Assembly (NCBI GenBank): GCA_036346395.1
Contig: CM070599.1
Location: forward strand, 13,631,232-13,695,231
Direction of reading: 5' to 3'
Origin: Hsuehochloa calcarea
Taxonomy: Eukaryota > Streptophyta > Magnoliopsida > Poales > Poaceae
DNA: 64,000 nt
The notes beneath the pieces were generated by a model. That model did not search any database, was not told where the DNA came from, and worked only from the letters and a program-made list of their open reading frames with translations. Positions 44,901 through 57,900 of the stretch are shown here, piece after piece (position 1 is the first letter of the stretch; each line of letters begins with the position of its first letter). The translations under genes were made by a program, and so were the position numbers.

Positions 44901-47139
44901 TCGGCTGAGAAAGAAAGGGAGTTAGAAAAGGAATGAAATGGTAGGAAAGAAAATGGAAGATAGAAAATAAAATCGTGTAGAAAATTTTTGAAAAATTTAA
45001 AATAAGTAGAGTGTTTGTGAGTACTAGATGTCCTGTTAAGGAAAACAACATCACCTAAACTCTAGGTATCGTCAGTCGTTATGATTCCACTAGGAATTGA
45101 ACTAACTTTAACAAGTCCATAAGAAAATGAACTTTAATTAAACTAAAATATATACCTAAATGCATCGAGAATCATAACCTCATTAATGTGTAACTATCAT
45201 GCATTTTTGAGCGTTTTGGATTTCTAGATTTTATCGGTGTTTATTCGCTATTGTATTTTCTCTTTAGATCCCGAATTGCGCGACGTGAACAATAACGCTT
45301 ACAAGAGTGAACAAGTGGACTTCTACCAAGGCAAGCATCCTCTTTGCACCATGTTGATCCCAATTTTTGAACTGTAGATTTACAGAACACAGTGATACTG
45401 TTGCATGCTAATTTCCTAAAAATTTATTTGTGATCTGTCAATAGCTAGCTACTACCCAACACTTGAGGATCACCTTTAATCTGATCATACACTCAAACTT
45501 AAGGTAGTGTTTCTATATTAAACTACTTATGCCTGGGATTGCTTAGCCATGCAGTCTGTAGTGTGTCAATTTTATTTGACCAAACTTGGAAACATTAAAT
45601 GAATTTCATTTATTTTGATTCTTTGTTCAGTCTATTTAAATCTGAAATGAAAGTAAAATTTTGTTTATTCGCACTGATTTTAAATCTGGACAAGTGGATG
45701 CTAGTGAGGGTGCCTTAGTGCACGAGATTGGAAAATGTGGTTGTCTTGTTTGGATTGATTAAGGACTGAACATCAGCTGGGTGATTCAAGCCCCAACGTA
45801 CTTTCACACGCAGTGTATGGGCGCTGTTTGGTTAAGTAAAAGGTTAATGCTATTGAGTTGAAAAACAGGAGAGTAAGGACATGTGTATTGATTTCATATG
45901 GCATAGATGCTTAAGTCTTCGGGCCGTGTCGTATGCCATGTGGAGTTTATATCAATATCGTGTTCTTAGGAGGGTGAGGCCATACATGCGCTCCATCACA
46001 TGTATGTACCTTAAGGGCCCGATTATAATTAATATGTGCAACTAGCACACTCTACTTTCTGTCATTTAATTTCGCTTTTGGATCGACATTCCCTAAGACA
46101 ACATGTGGGCCCCTCGTTGGCGTGTTCTACTAGTAACTTGTATCGAAGGGATCACCACACATGGGTATTCCACTCAATAGTGTCAACTTGTTGAAAATAC
46201 CAAATCTTAGTTTACCCTACGGCAGATACCAAAGGCGGTGTGCTATTATCCTAGGGGCTACGGGCTAACTAAGTCGTGTGGGTAAAGATGTACACCTCAT
46301 AGGATTAAAACTATTCAATAGTCAGGTCCACTGCCACGACAACGCTTGAATTTGAATAGCGCTTTGTATAGATTTTGGAAATAAAATTTTGTATGGGAAC
46401 TGTTTCGGCATGAGAGTGAATCATGCAATGTGTTGCTAGTTGTTGTAGCCACTTAACTCTGATACAAATTATGATTATGCTCTCTTTTACTTACTGTTTT
46501 AGTCCAAATTGATTTATAAAATTGCTTTGCTAAAACCTAGCAAGTGTAGGTTAAGATGTATTGCTTTCTGCAAAATTGAACCATTATAACCTTCCTGTTG
46601 TTAACCTTATGCATGTATCAATTCTAATCCTTTGTATAGGACCTCTCAAACACTTTCTTTTAAATAGTTTGTGTAAGTCTTGCTGAGTACCTTCCGTACT
46701 CAGTGGAATTGTCCACTTGTTGTAGGCAAAGAACGTCCTAGTTAATCCGTCAAGTTAAGGCGATTACGTTGGTACCTCGGCTTTAATCCCAGTCAAGTTG
46801 CCCTTAGGTTGTGGCGCTCCACTGGGAAGTTTATTTTATTACTTCCTTTTTCATTTATGATTTACCTAATGTTTCCGCTGTAAATTTTTATTAATGTATT
46901 CCAAACGTGTATGCTTGTGATATAATGTTGTAAGGATATGTCTATGTTAGCAGCTCATCCTGGGAGCTAACATGAGAGGCATATCCGGGAACCTAAATAT
47001 TGGATCTGTACCTTGTTAATAATTGTTCTTCTAATATAATATTTAATTGAGACTTGATTGTTCTTGATTAAAAATTTTGCTTTTGGCATGATTATTAATT
47101 TGGTATAAACCTCCAATATTCTAGGGTCCCCACAGAAAC

Positions 47140-50100
47140 TGTGGGATGCCAACATTGAATCCATTTCAAGTCAAGTGATTGTGCAGAAGGCACAACCCTA
47201 GACATGAAACGAAATCGATTTCAAGATTCCCGAATATGTGTCTCATGTTAGCTCCCAAGGACCAGTGACTAACATGCACATATTCAAACAACATTGATCA
47301 CAACCATAGTCAAATATGCAAAGATTATTAGAATCAATGTTACAATTTTGATAAATAGGACCTTACGGTCCGATTTTTCATAAGGCGGCCGACCGGCCAA
47401 ATATAATCAGAATTAAATAAATTGCAGCGAAAGATATACTTGAAAATCAAAAAAGAACATCAAGTTGGCATGTCCATACCCATAAGCAACCAACTGGGGC
47501 TAAAGCCTTTGCACCTGCCGCAATCATCCTCACCTGAACAGGCAGATATCCAGATTGAGTACAAAAGGTACTCGCAAGTCTTACACAAACTAATAAAAGA
47601 AATTGTATGTTAGACACTATAAAAAGAAGAAGAATTTATACATGCTAAAGGTTGACCAAAGCAGAGGCTTTAATGGCTTAAGTTTGGCATAAAACACACA
47701 AGTTTTCATCCTACTAATTTGTAAATGTCATTTATCAAACACAATTTTGACAAAAGAATTTTAAATGATAATGATATAAATATAGATTAATAATACCAAA
47801 GTGGCAACCCACTTTGATAAACTAAACTGCATGGCATACCTGTCATATCGATATCAAGTTGTTCTCATGTCCAGTTTTAGTTTAGAGTCTAACAATGATG
47901 TCAGTCAAGACCCAAGCGTTGTCCATAACCGTGGACATGATTATTTGAATAGTTTATAACCCTGCAGGGGAGTACATCTTTATCCACACGACTTGGTCAG
48001 CACGTAAGCCTCCGAATACTAACACACTTCCTTTGGTGTGTCGGTCGGGGAAATCAAGACTCGGTATTTTTCAGCAGGAAAACCATATTGAAGTAAACCA
48101 CCCATGCATGATAAAATCCAGCTTAGTGCTAGCTATACCGCCTACTAACTAATCGGAAATCCAAGTTGTGTCGGAGGGGCCAATGTAAGAAGTTAGCATG
48201 TGGGTCGACCGCCCAACATTAAAATAAAAAAGCACTCACTTGCACATCATATCCTTACATTGGGTTCCCAAGGAACATAATATTTCACGGTCCCATGTCC
48301 TCACACCACCTGTGTTTCAAATCAATACGACCTTCCCCTTACTTGACCAAGCGGCACCCACCACCTCGTATGGAAGTACAAGTGATACTTGAAGTGACAG
48401 CCCAAAGTTCGGTCCTTAGCTGTCCGAACAAGTCTTTCCACTGAACCCGAATCTCGTGCACGAAGGCACCCACACTACTAATCACCTGTCCAGACCAAAA
48501 TCAGTTTTTATTAAAAAAAACTTTAGACTCAAAAATCATATTCAAAGATCTAAACCAAAAGCATAAATGTAAAACTTGTTTAGTGTTTCGCACGATTAAT
48601 GAGATAATCCGGTAAACCAAAACTACCGAATCTACTGACTTGCATGGCTAAGCATTCACTTAATTAATCAATATTAACATATGACAACTAACTTAAGCAC
48701 AGCTGTATGAATTTATCAAGGATAACCTGCAAGAGTTAGGACATAGCTAACTAGACTCACAAATTATCGATATAACAAAATAGCATGCGATCAGTATAAT
48801 TACAATTCAAAATAGTAGATAATCAAAATCTGGGATCAACATGATGCAAGAGGATGCTTGCCTTATTGGAAGTCCACTTGTTCACTCTCGGAGGCGTAAT
48901 TGTTCGCTTCGTACAATTTGGAATCTAGAGAGAAAACACGATAGCGAATAAACACCAATAAAGTCGAAACATCCTAAATGCTAAAAACTGTATGAGATTT
49001 ACATATTAGTGATATTATGATTTTAGATGCATTTAGGTGAAAATTTTAGTTTAATTGGAGTTCATATGAATTTATTATGGATTGTTGAAGTTAATTCAAT
49101 TTCTAGAGTAACAGTGATCCTTTTTCTGAAATTAATTCTATTAATTCTAATTCTGAACTTTCCTACTCACTCATCCTATTAGAGGAAATTTGCTGAGTAA
49201 AAGAGTTCGATAACTATGCCTTCTTACTAATTCACATCTTTATTTGACAAACAAAGGTTTGAGTGTCTAAAAAGCTAAATACAGCACAAAGCACTACTTC
49301 TCCTTCTACTGTCTAACACTTCAACCAAAATTGAGTTGGTTACTCTCTGTTGGTTTTCTGAAAATGCACATCCAAAATGGTCTTTCAGGTTTGATTGTTA
49401 CTAGTAGATAAATGTCCAATTGACTAATTGAGTTAAGACACACTCTATCTACGGCCTTAACAAGGTTATTAGCTCAAAGACCTATCTTATACTTTCTAGA
49501 TTATTGTTCATATACCTACAACAGAAAGTTCTACTGAATTACAGAGTTAAACTTCTTTACAAGTTCAAACTTTAATTTTTGTTAACTCACTGAATGATTC
49601 AACATATATTCAACATTTTTATTAGTAATTGTATTAGGCTCCTACAACTCAGTAATAGAGATAAAAACACATAGACAGAACAGGGAGGCAGCACAGGGGA
49701 GCTCGTGCCGAATTGGGGCGGCGGCCATCGTCGGTGACAGGGAGGTTGGCGGCAGCGGGAAGTAGCAAAAATGGAACTGGGGTAGCATGGTGGTCCTAGT
49801 GGTGGTGGAGGCGCAGTGGCGGTGCATCGAGGTCGTGTGGTGGCCTGCCGTAGGGGTGATGACAAGGCAATGGTGCCGGTGAAGGAGAACAGACAAGATA
49901 GAGAGACATGGCCATGAGTGAGGTACCTGGAGCACAATGGAGCGGTTGGCGAAGGTGAGCAACCTTCGAGGTGGGCCGGCGACGTGAGCCTCAGGCGGCG
50001 CGGGGTGTCCAACGGTGACGGCGACCTAGGGAGGAAGAGAGAGCGGATGAGTGATAGGGGGGCGTAAAGGGATGTATAAGGATGCTCATGGCGGAAGGAA

Positions 50101-50152
50101 TCGAGCTTGGGCTCGCTGGAGAAGACAAGGTGGGGGTGGAGGCGGTCAACTG
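47140..50152 (-). mobile_element. gypsy LTR H, left part (related to LTR G, inverted)
   Basis: From TGTGGGATGCC this runs as a diverged reverse complement of LTR G: TCTCATGTTAGCTCCCA (47240) pairs with the reverse of 46965, the TATTTGAATAG module is at about 47940, and GCGAATAAACACCAATAAAG (48945) matches the reverse of 45230. The GC-rich 49680-50150 corresponds to the GC-rich part of G. It breaks where the copia remnant starts and appears to resume at 51856. No gag or pol of its own was seen. Confidence 0.72.
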
Positions 50153-50237
50153 AAATTCTTTCTTTCCAAGTGGGAAAGTTGCTTCCCGTAAGCTGTTCAA
50201 TGTTGTCAATTGTAGCGGTAACATTCGAAGCATTCAT
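50153..50237 (-). pseudogene. start of a copia gag, truncated
   Basis: A minus-strand frame begins at the ATG at 50237 with IDNIEQLTGSNFPTWKERI, the usual N-terminus of copia gag (LxGxNFxxW). Homology stops after about 28 codons at a junction with GC-rich LTR H sequence; the frame stays open by chance beyond it. The rest of the element is missing. Confidence 0.7.
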
Positions 50238-51353
50238 TGTTGAACATTAAAATACATGGAAAAATTAGAAATATCATAAAAAGTATTGCATGCAATTAAC
50301 CCTACGTTGGTTTGATTAATAACATGCAAAACTACAGTTTCAATTCATATCACCATTGGGCAAAAATGAAAAGAATTTCAACAATTAATGTGGTGACACA
50401 CAATTACAAACAACGTTGGTCAGTATGTAATCATGTGTATACATAAATCATGAAAATCTCTAATTAAAATATCTCGTTGGTTCAATTTTTAATTAGAGAC
50501 TATAATAGACTATGATACACTGATACTTGAGTAATTTACATTAATTACAACAGTGCACATATTAAATTAAATAAGAAACTTAATCACAAAAGTATTTTAC
50601 AAAATAGGAAAAGCTACCGTAGTGCGGATAGTCCGCAAGACGCCCACGCCGCCGGCTGCGGCTCGCGCTGCATCACCGCCCCAAAATTGGCCCAAAATCA
50701 CGAAGCGATGAAGGATACCGCCGATCTCATCGGACGGCTAAGATCTCCCGCGCGTTTTACTTCCGCTGCGATCGGAGCGACGCGATCCGTCGGATCCGAT
50801 CGAACGGTCGAGAGTGAATTTCGCGCCGTATAAAAGCCGGCGAAACGGCGGAAAACCCTAACCCTAAGCCATTTTCTCCCGCTCCTCTGAAAACTCCGCG
50901 CGGCACCGAGAGACGTGTGGGCGAAAGCGGCTTCTCCATCGGCGATGCGCGGGCGAAAGCGGTGACTCTTTTGGAGGGGAAGGCCAGAGCGGCGTCTTGA
51001 GGCAGCGCGGCATGAAGCGGTGGCACCCCTGCAGCTCTCTTCGTCGGCGCGCGCGTGCGACTGAGGTCGCGCGCGCAGCCGTCGAATGGAGCTACGGCGG
51101 TGCCCAAAACCAGAGCAATGGCTCCAAATCTAAAAAATCGTAAGTATTCCGCCGCCTCTTTCGTTTTGGATCTGAGATCTTGAGGAGGCCGCATCTTAGG
51201 GTTCTGATCTGAGTTGGGGATTGGGATTTGAGTTTCGGGATTTCGTATTTCTTTAGGGTTCCAAATCCCCTTCTTCTAAAATGCTAAGCCGAGCCCCAGA
51301 CATTAGATACGGGCGAGGGGAAGTCTAATCGGGTTCAAGGATGAACTAGGGTA
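50238..51353 (-). other. leader of the truncated copia element
   Basis: Sequence between the gag start and the primer site. The left half is AT-rich. The right half (50640-51200) is GC-rich with a TATAAAAGCC motif near 50830 and a possible donor CGTAAGTATT at 51148. The open frame 50757-51194 (minus) has no recognisable domain. An unusually long leader of 1.1 kb suggests either an intron-containing leader or another insertion. Confidence 0.45.
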
Positions 51354-51366
51354 GGCTCTGATACCA
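51354..51366 (-). other. primer-binding site of the truncated copia element
   Basis: TGGTATCAGAGCC on the minus strand, a perfect initiator-Met tRNA complement, one base inside the LTR at 51368. Confidence 0.85.
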
Positions 51367-51367
51367 T

Positions 51368-51855
51368 TGTTAGTTGAATTGAGAGTATGACTTGATCTAA
51401 ACACATAAAAGCCTAGATCATAGATGAACACCTAACATAAAACATTAGTGCGGAAGCGTTAAAACATACCCGATGCCGATGATGCCATATACGGCTTAGG
51501 GTTGATTGGCGACGGTGAAGGAGATGGCACCGGAGCGTCGGCCTGAGTCGAAGAAGAGACTTGAGGGAGTCCGATGACGACGGCGGTTGTGGATGAGTGC
51601 ACTGGTGCGTCGGAATGGCGACGGTCGGTTCAAGATCTTCGCTCACCTCAGCGCGCTTAGTAGATCGGATTGTCTGTTGGATTTTGGTAGCCTAGGATGT
51701 TAAAAACCAAAGCTTCCCGAATCCAACTGTTTTATACTTACTCTGGGTGAACGGGACCGTAACCAAAAAGAGTTGGTTCCCCTGATCAGGGCGCGTATTG
51801 GGGTCTTCCCCCCCTGATATCTCGGTCTCGGTAGTTAGCCGAGATCGACCCAACA
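51368..51855 (-). mobile_element. 5' LTR of the truncated copia element
   Basis: 488 bp from TGTTAGTTGAATTG to CGACCCAACA on the plus strand (TGTTGGGTCG...ACTAACA when read in sense). A TATA-like AGTATAAAACAG lies near 51725-51740 on the minus strand. Its length is typical of small plant copia LTRs. The partner LTR is absent: the element is cut inside gag at about 50153. The right border is inferred from the TG...CA rule because no TSD is available. Confidence 0.7.
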
Positions 51856-53351
51856 TCACCACCTACCGGCTACTGAGATGATATCTGTGCTCTAGAAGCT
51901 CACGGTGAGGCTAAGGGGCAAGCTAACCATGGCCGCCGAAGCAGCGTGGTGAGATGCCATGGCGCGGGGATGCTATTGTTGTTTAGGCGCTTCTTTGACT
52001 AGCCTGTCGTGTTTGCTATGTACTAGAGTGCAAGGGGACGGAAGGACTCACCGGAAGATGGAACGGGGAGGGAGATCGACGATGGCAGTCGAAGGCGTTT
52101 GTCCCGGGCCGGTAGCAGAGAAGACAGCGTTCCGACGGCATTGGGCTCGGCAACGCACAAGAGGACATGCATTAGAAACAGGGGCCCGAGGCGAGGATGA
52201 AGGGTGGCGAGGTATCACCACGATTAAGATAGTTAGAATCATGATTCTACTCTTAGAGTTTTACGATTTTACGAACTCATGATAGACTGTCGATCCAAAT
52301 CGCACTGTCGATCCTGCTCGTAGATGTTAAATATGTGTATTTTTACAAATTTGTAGAATCACCGATTCTACGATTTGATCCTACCGAAGGCAAATCAATC
52401 CGACTCGGGATCTCGACTCTGACTACCTTGAACACGATAGTGGAAAATGGCGACGGAGCCGGCGGCCAATGTTGGAGAAGGAGATGCATAGCCGCGGCGG
52501 ACTGGGCATCCAAGCGAGGAGCTGGGGAACGGGAGGGGAAATGGAAAGGAGGAGCAGCCAACGATTTTGATGTTCTTGGTCATGGGTTAAATATAGGGAA
52601 GGAGAAGAGCTAGGCACCGGTGCACAGGCGGGGTGCGGCCGGTCGAGGGTCATGGCGTGCACCGGCTCATGGACCTGTACACAACAATCTTGTGATATTT
52701 AGAGAGAGAGGGAGCAAGGCTCGAGGATGCCAGGCTTGTTGTGCCCGAGGCACTGACGTCGGTTGCGCAGGTGCTCGGCCTGTGTGTATGGCGGCGAGCG
52801 AGTGAGAAAAGCAGAGTGGGAAGAAGCATAGTCGAGGCAATGACGCGGGGGGTCGGGCCATCGAGCAAGAACGCGTGAGGCGACACAGTCTTTGGGGGCA
52901 AGGCGCGCAAGGGATGGGCCACCTTAGCTGGTGTGGAGCGACCATGAAGCGGCCGGGCCGTGAGTATGCTCAAGGCGTGGCCGGCCGATCGGTGGAGATT
53001 TGTCCCAAGGAGAGAGGAACAAAGAGAAAGAAAAAGGATATAGGAAAATTGGTTTGAGATTGGAAAGATTTTAATTTGAGAAATTCAATCTGAGTTTGAA
53101 TTTGAATTCAAAGGTAGAAGGGATTGGGATTTTGATTTTGATTTGACTTTTCGAACTGAATTTTATTAGATTCAAATTCAGAGGGGTTTGTTAATTCATT
53201 TGAGCGGTAGATTTTTGTAGATTTAAATTGGAAGTAGGATTTTGATTTAACTTTTTGGAAATACATGCAAGTTTTTTTGAAAATTCATAAAATGCAACAA
53301 AAGTTTTTGAAAATCCATAAAATTCAAGAAACTCAAATTTGGGCTGTTATA
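51856..53351 (-). mobile_element. gypsy LTR H, right part (LTR start)
   Basis: GC-rich, then AT-rich sequence ending CAAATTTGGGCTGTTATA, which on the minus strand is a mutated LTR start (TATAACAGCCC, compare TGTAACAGCCC of LTR G). With 47140-50152 it would make about 4.5 kb, close to the 4.6 kb of G. This supports one LTR split by the copia element. The many open frames at 51959-52973 differ in all frames and lack domains. Confidence 0.6.
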
Positions 53352-54959
53352 GTGAGGAAGAAGATGGAGTGAAGCGGACGAGTCAGGACAGCCAGATCTG
53401 AAAGGGTGTGGGTCGATGATGGTTGGATCTGAGGCGGTGGGATCCAGCGGTGCCGGTGGACCATCCTCCTCGGCTCTGGTGTGAGATTGATTGAAAGGGA
53501 CTGTGAGAGAGAATGAGATACACTGGGATGAGACAATAAATAGAGCACATGGTGGGGTCCATGCCGGACATTTCAAAATTCAGAAAAGAAACATAAAATG
53601 ATTTCTTGCATGGATCTCGCAACATCATGGACCATTGGATAGTGGGTTCATATGAACCCACATTCATATACTTCATGTTCTGCAACCATAACTCTATAAT
53701 AGTGTTGACTTGGCTAATTAATTTACTCCACCACAATGTTAGTTTCACCATCTGGCGGAATATGGCGTGGTTGGAGTCATAGGAAAATCACACGACACAA
53801 GAGGGGGCCTTTGGAGGGTTGTAACTCATAGCGGTGAAAACCTTAGTGGGTGAAGCTGCGTTGGGGTAGGGCATTGTAATACCTTGTGATGATTTCTTAG
53901 TCTCGTATCTACGGTGGCGTGTTGACTTTATAAGATGATCGTCTATTGTGGGTAAAGTTGTACAATATCTGCAGAGTAAAAACTGTTCGGAGTGCCATGC
54001 CCACGGTAATGGGTGATGCGTGAGAACTTGCTTGGTTAGTCTCAATTTTTATAAAATAATTTGTGAGAGGTATGAACTAATTGGTGTTTGTACCGTGTAT
54101 TTCCATCCTAAAAAATGCTACAAGGGGGATTTATTGCTAAACATGAAAAATGGCCAACGGGGGGAAGTATTCATTGTGTCCATTTCGATCCACAAGTACT
54201 TAGGAACAGAAGCACCAGGTAAAACTGTCATGAAAAATTCCAAATTACGAACATGTATAAAGTGAATATATTATGTGATATAATTTTAGACCAAATTTTG
54301 GTTGAGTCCTGGTGTATACTTGGATATACCATTGTGAGAAATAAGAAAATTAAATGCTTTCTGTAGTTTCATTTAAAACTGGGAGAAACGAATGCTTCGA
54401 TGAATAGGAGGATTGGCCAGGAGATACCACACAATTTCATCAGTGTTCTCTGAAATAAAGAAAATCAATATATTCATGAGAACTGAGAGATCAAGCATGC
54501 ATGTACATCTTGTGATAAAACTGCGTTGCTGTGATAAATCAAAATTCTATTAATTAGAATAGAAACTATATGTATTCACAAGTAATTACAATCCCAAGGC
54601 AATTGATGCTTGTAGGTCTTAACAAAATTGATACCAGTTATATGGAATGCAAGAATGTCACCATTGCTTCAGTCACATGTTTCTTGGAGCATCTATTACT
54701 TCCAAATGGTGCAGTAGTGCTTGTAAGACGATCAAGATGCATAATTTTTCAACCGATAAGACAGTCTAGCTAGATCATATCTCAACTCTGATGCTCCATG
54801 CATTCAGAAAGGGAGAGAAATGTTCACATCAACACCGTTATATTACATCATCAAATAAGGTTTACAATCAAAACAAATTCGGATCCACGCCTCCTTCCCA
54901 ACTATTTCCATAGTAGGCAACATTGTCCTCACCTCTGCCCAAAAAGAGTTAACTTCCTC
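53352..54959. other. intergenic sequence with a decayed LTR fragment
   Basis: 53940-54030 (GTGGGTAAAGTTGTACAA, CTGCAGAGTAAAAACTGTTCGG, CCATGCCCACGGTAATGG) is a degenerate plus-strand copy of the module seen in LTRs A-H. The rest to the P450 stop codon (54960) has no recognisable gene. The last few hundred bases probably include the 3' UTR of the P450 gene. Confidence 0.5.
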
Positions 54960-57900
54960 CTAAAGTACCCTTAGCACTGACGCCATCTCTGGGCGAGGCC
55001 AATACAAAGCCTCCAACTGCACAGCCTTGGGCATGGTCAGCCCTGACCCTTCAGCCATGTCAATCTCCTCCTCTCCAACCCTACTCCACTCAAAGCACTG
55101 CACGAGTGTGCCCAACGCAAGGCCGACCACCTTCACGGCGAGGCCCTCGCCAGGGCACCGCCTCCGCCCCAACCCGAACGGCAACATCCACTTCCCCTCG
55201 CTCTTCCCACCTTCGAACCTCTCTGGCGAGAACTTTTCCGGCTCCTCCCAGATGCTCCCGTCCCTGTGCATTGCGTGCACGTTGACAAGAAGCATTGTCC
55301 CTGCCGGGATGTCGTAGCCGGCGATGGAGCATTCGGCGGACGACTCGTGCGGGGCGAGGAGTGGGCCGATGGGGTGGAGGCGGAGGGTCTCTGTGATGAT
55401 GCACTGGAGGTAGGGGAGGTTGGGCAGGTCTTCCTCCTCCAGGAGGCGCCCCGTGCCAACGACCTTGTCAATCTCCGCTCTGGCCTTCGCCGTTGTGTCC
55501 GGATGGTTGAGCAGCAGCGCCATGCCCCACTCGATGGCGCTTGACGAGGTGTCTGTTCCAGTTTGCAGGATGGACTATTGTAGCAAAGATTAATTGCATC
55601 AGTGAGGAAAATAATTTGTGATGTATATGTAGTGTTGGTGACTAGCTGAACTGTAAGAAGAATACAACGCTTGTGCTCTTAGCCACAGACGCAACACAAT
55701 GTACCTGTTTGTAAATTAAATTAAGACAATCGCAAGAAGCTGAGTAGAAGATTTACTGCACGAATTATGTATTGCACCCATTTGATGTTTAGTTTGGAAT
55801 GTAAACAGCATGATAACACTCATAAATATGTCAAATGTAAATTAGATATTTGAGTGATAGCGATCTCAATGAACACGATTAGGAAAGGCTGATCTTATAC
55901 ACATGTGATGCCTAATACATGTATTAACCAAAAGAGTAAAGTGCATCATATGTCCCCAGACTTGCTCGGGTGGGTCACTTGGGTCCCCAACTTGAGAATT
56001 GGACATTTAGCTCCCTAAACTTATATAAGTGGATCAACAACAGTCCAAATCAACATAAGCTTGATAACATCCAAATTCATCTTCGCAAAACAAAGAGGAT
56101 ATCAATAAGGTCAAATCTAAGCTAATACAAATTATTATTCAGTCCCATCAATTTAGTGGATTAGATTTTTTTATCGACTGACGCCAGAGTTTCTTGCTTT
56201 TTCTTGGGCCTCCTTAAGATCCTACTATTAGTATATAAAGATGGGATAATTGACTATATATGCCCTCTAGTAGGTTGCCATGTTAGGATTTGTCCCTGTT
56301 TTGATTGTAATACATTATTGAGCAGATTCCTTATTTGACATACAAAGATACCAGTTCTCTGATATGCCATTGGAAAATTGTTTATTCTTTCTATGCCATT
56401 GGATGATATTTCGTTGCCTTATCATGCCACCCACGTGTCATTAGAGGTGCAAATCTTGTCAGTTTCTTTTACACAAATGGCCATTTTGCCCCATCATCTC
56501 TCAGATTTTGCCCCATCATCTGTCAGTTCAGCAGGCCCACATGTCAAACATGTTCTCCACCTCCTCCCTCTCCATCAGAGATCACCACGCCGTCCCTCTC
56601 CCGGTCTCCCCCATTGCCTCCGACCGCTGTCCTCTTCTTCTTATCCACCCTCCTCCTCCTTCCTCTCCATCCAGATCTGGTGAGGACTTCCCTGCCCCTC
56701 TCCCAGCAAGCACCGCCCCTCCATCGCCTACTACCACGTTGCCACTGTCGCCGTCTAACCCGACCAAATCTGGCCTGGATTCGATCGCGCATGGGCAGGG
56801 GGAGCCGTCGTCCTTCCTCGGCCAGCCTCCTTAGTCCTCAATCTCGAGCTGCCGCGGCCGGATCCACCGTCGCGCACGGAGACCGCCGCCTGGAGTGCTG
56901 CCGAGCTCAACTTCTGCCGGATCTGCTCGCCCCAATCACCGGCAGCCTGTTCGGCGTCTTCATCAATCATCCACCGTCAGGCCATTCCTCCACCTCCTTC
57001 TTCCCCTCCATGTTGCCGCCGTCGCCATTCCATTAATTCCTGACACGGGGAGCTCCGTTGCCACTCATCCCCTTGCCAAAATTCGCCATCATCGTCCATC
57101 TTGTACCAAATTGAGCTCTTCCCCACCTTCCTCACCTCTTAGCGAACCCAGTGCTCCCTTTCTTTGTCAATCTCCCTCTTCGATGCACCTTTGACCTTGG
57201 TACTCGAGTCATCCCCGTCGCCTTGCGCTCCTTGTAATATCCCGTTTTAAATAAAATAATTAGAAAAGATACTGGAAAACGAATTAAAAGGGAATTTGGC
57301 TAATGATATTAGTTTTCAAAATATAGAGGGGAAAGGAGGGAGTATGTGGGCCGGTTTAGGCTCCAACTGAGTTCGAGTTGGACTCAGTGAAAAATCTATC
57401 GGCCGATGTGTTACCGGCGGTAGTCGGTAGAAATTCAAATCGGCGGTGAAAAATCGGTTTTGGTAAAATTTATTCGAAAAAATTCGAATTTGCATGAATT
57501 ATGTTCGAATTTGATTTTTTAAAATTTAAAAAAAATTCGGCCGAAATTTCCAGTTACCGGCGGTAACCGGGGTTATCGGCGCCTTCCGATAAAAAAATCC
57601 AACCGGTATAGTAAACACTGGTTGAACTCGGCGACGGGGACCGGCTCGGCGCCTTCCGAGAAAAAAATCCAATCGGTATAGTAAAAGTTGAACTCAGCGA
57701 CGGGGACCGGCTACCCACATAAGGGGGGAGCCGGCCAAGAACCCTAGCCCCTGCCCCGTAGCACGCTGCCAGCCCTCCCTGCCGAGCGCCGCACGCCAAC
57801 ACCTAGTTGCATGCTGCCTGCGATGCATTGCTAGTGTTATGCCGTGCTGGTTTTTGCTGCTGCCTGCTAGCTGCATTAGGCAGCTGTTCCTTTGCACTAG

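Larger units (their letters stand above)
42536..47134 (+). mobile_element. solo LTR G, gypsy type, 4.6 kb
   Basis: Starts TGTAACAGCCCC and ends CTAGGGTCCCCACA, flanked by perfect GAAAC duplications (42531-42535 and 47135-47139). There is no pol or primer site inside, so it is a solo LTR. It contains a 43-bp tandem repeat (43062-43212), a GC-rich part (43400-44900) with long low-complexity frames on both strands, and the conserved LTR module (46278-46350). The frames at 43405-44101 (Gln/Ser/Arg-rich) show no domain and are not called as genes. Confidence 0.92.

Noticed and set aside
51959..53057. Cluster of 60-107-codon frames on both strands
   Set aside because: Inside the GC-rich part of LTR H; no domain and no consistent frame.
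56378..57194. Pro/Ser-rich frames inside the P450 intron
   Set aside because: Low-complexity CT-rich sequence, overlapping frames, no domain, no splice logic.
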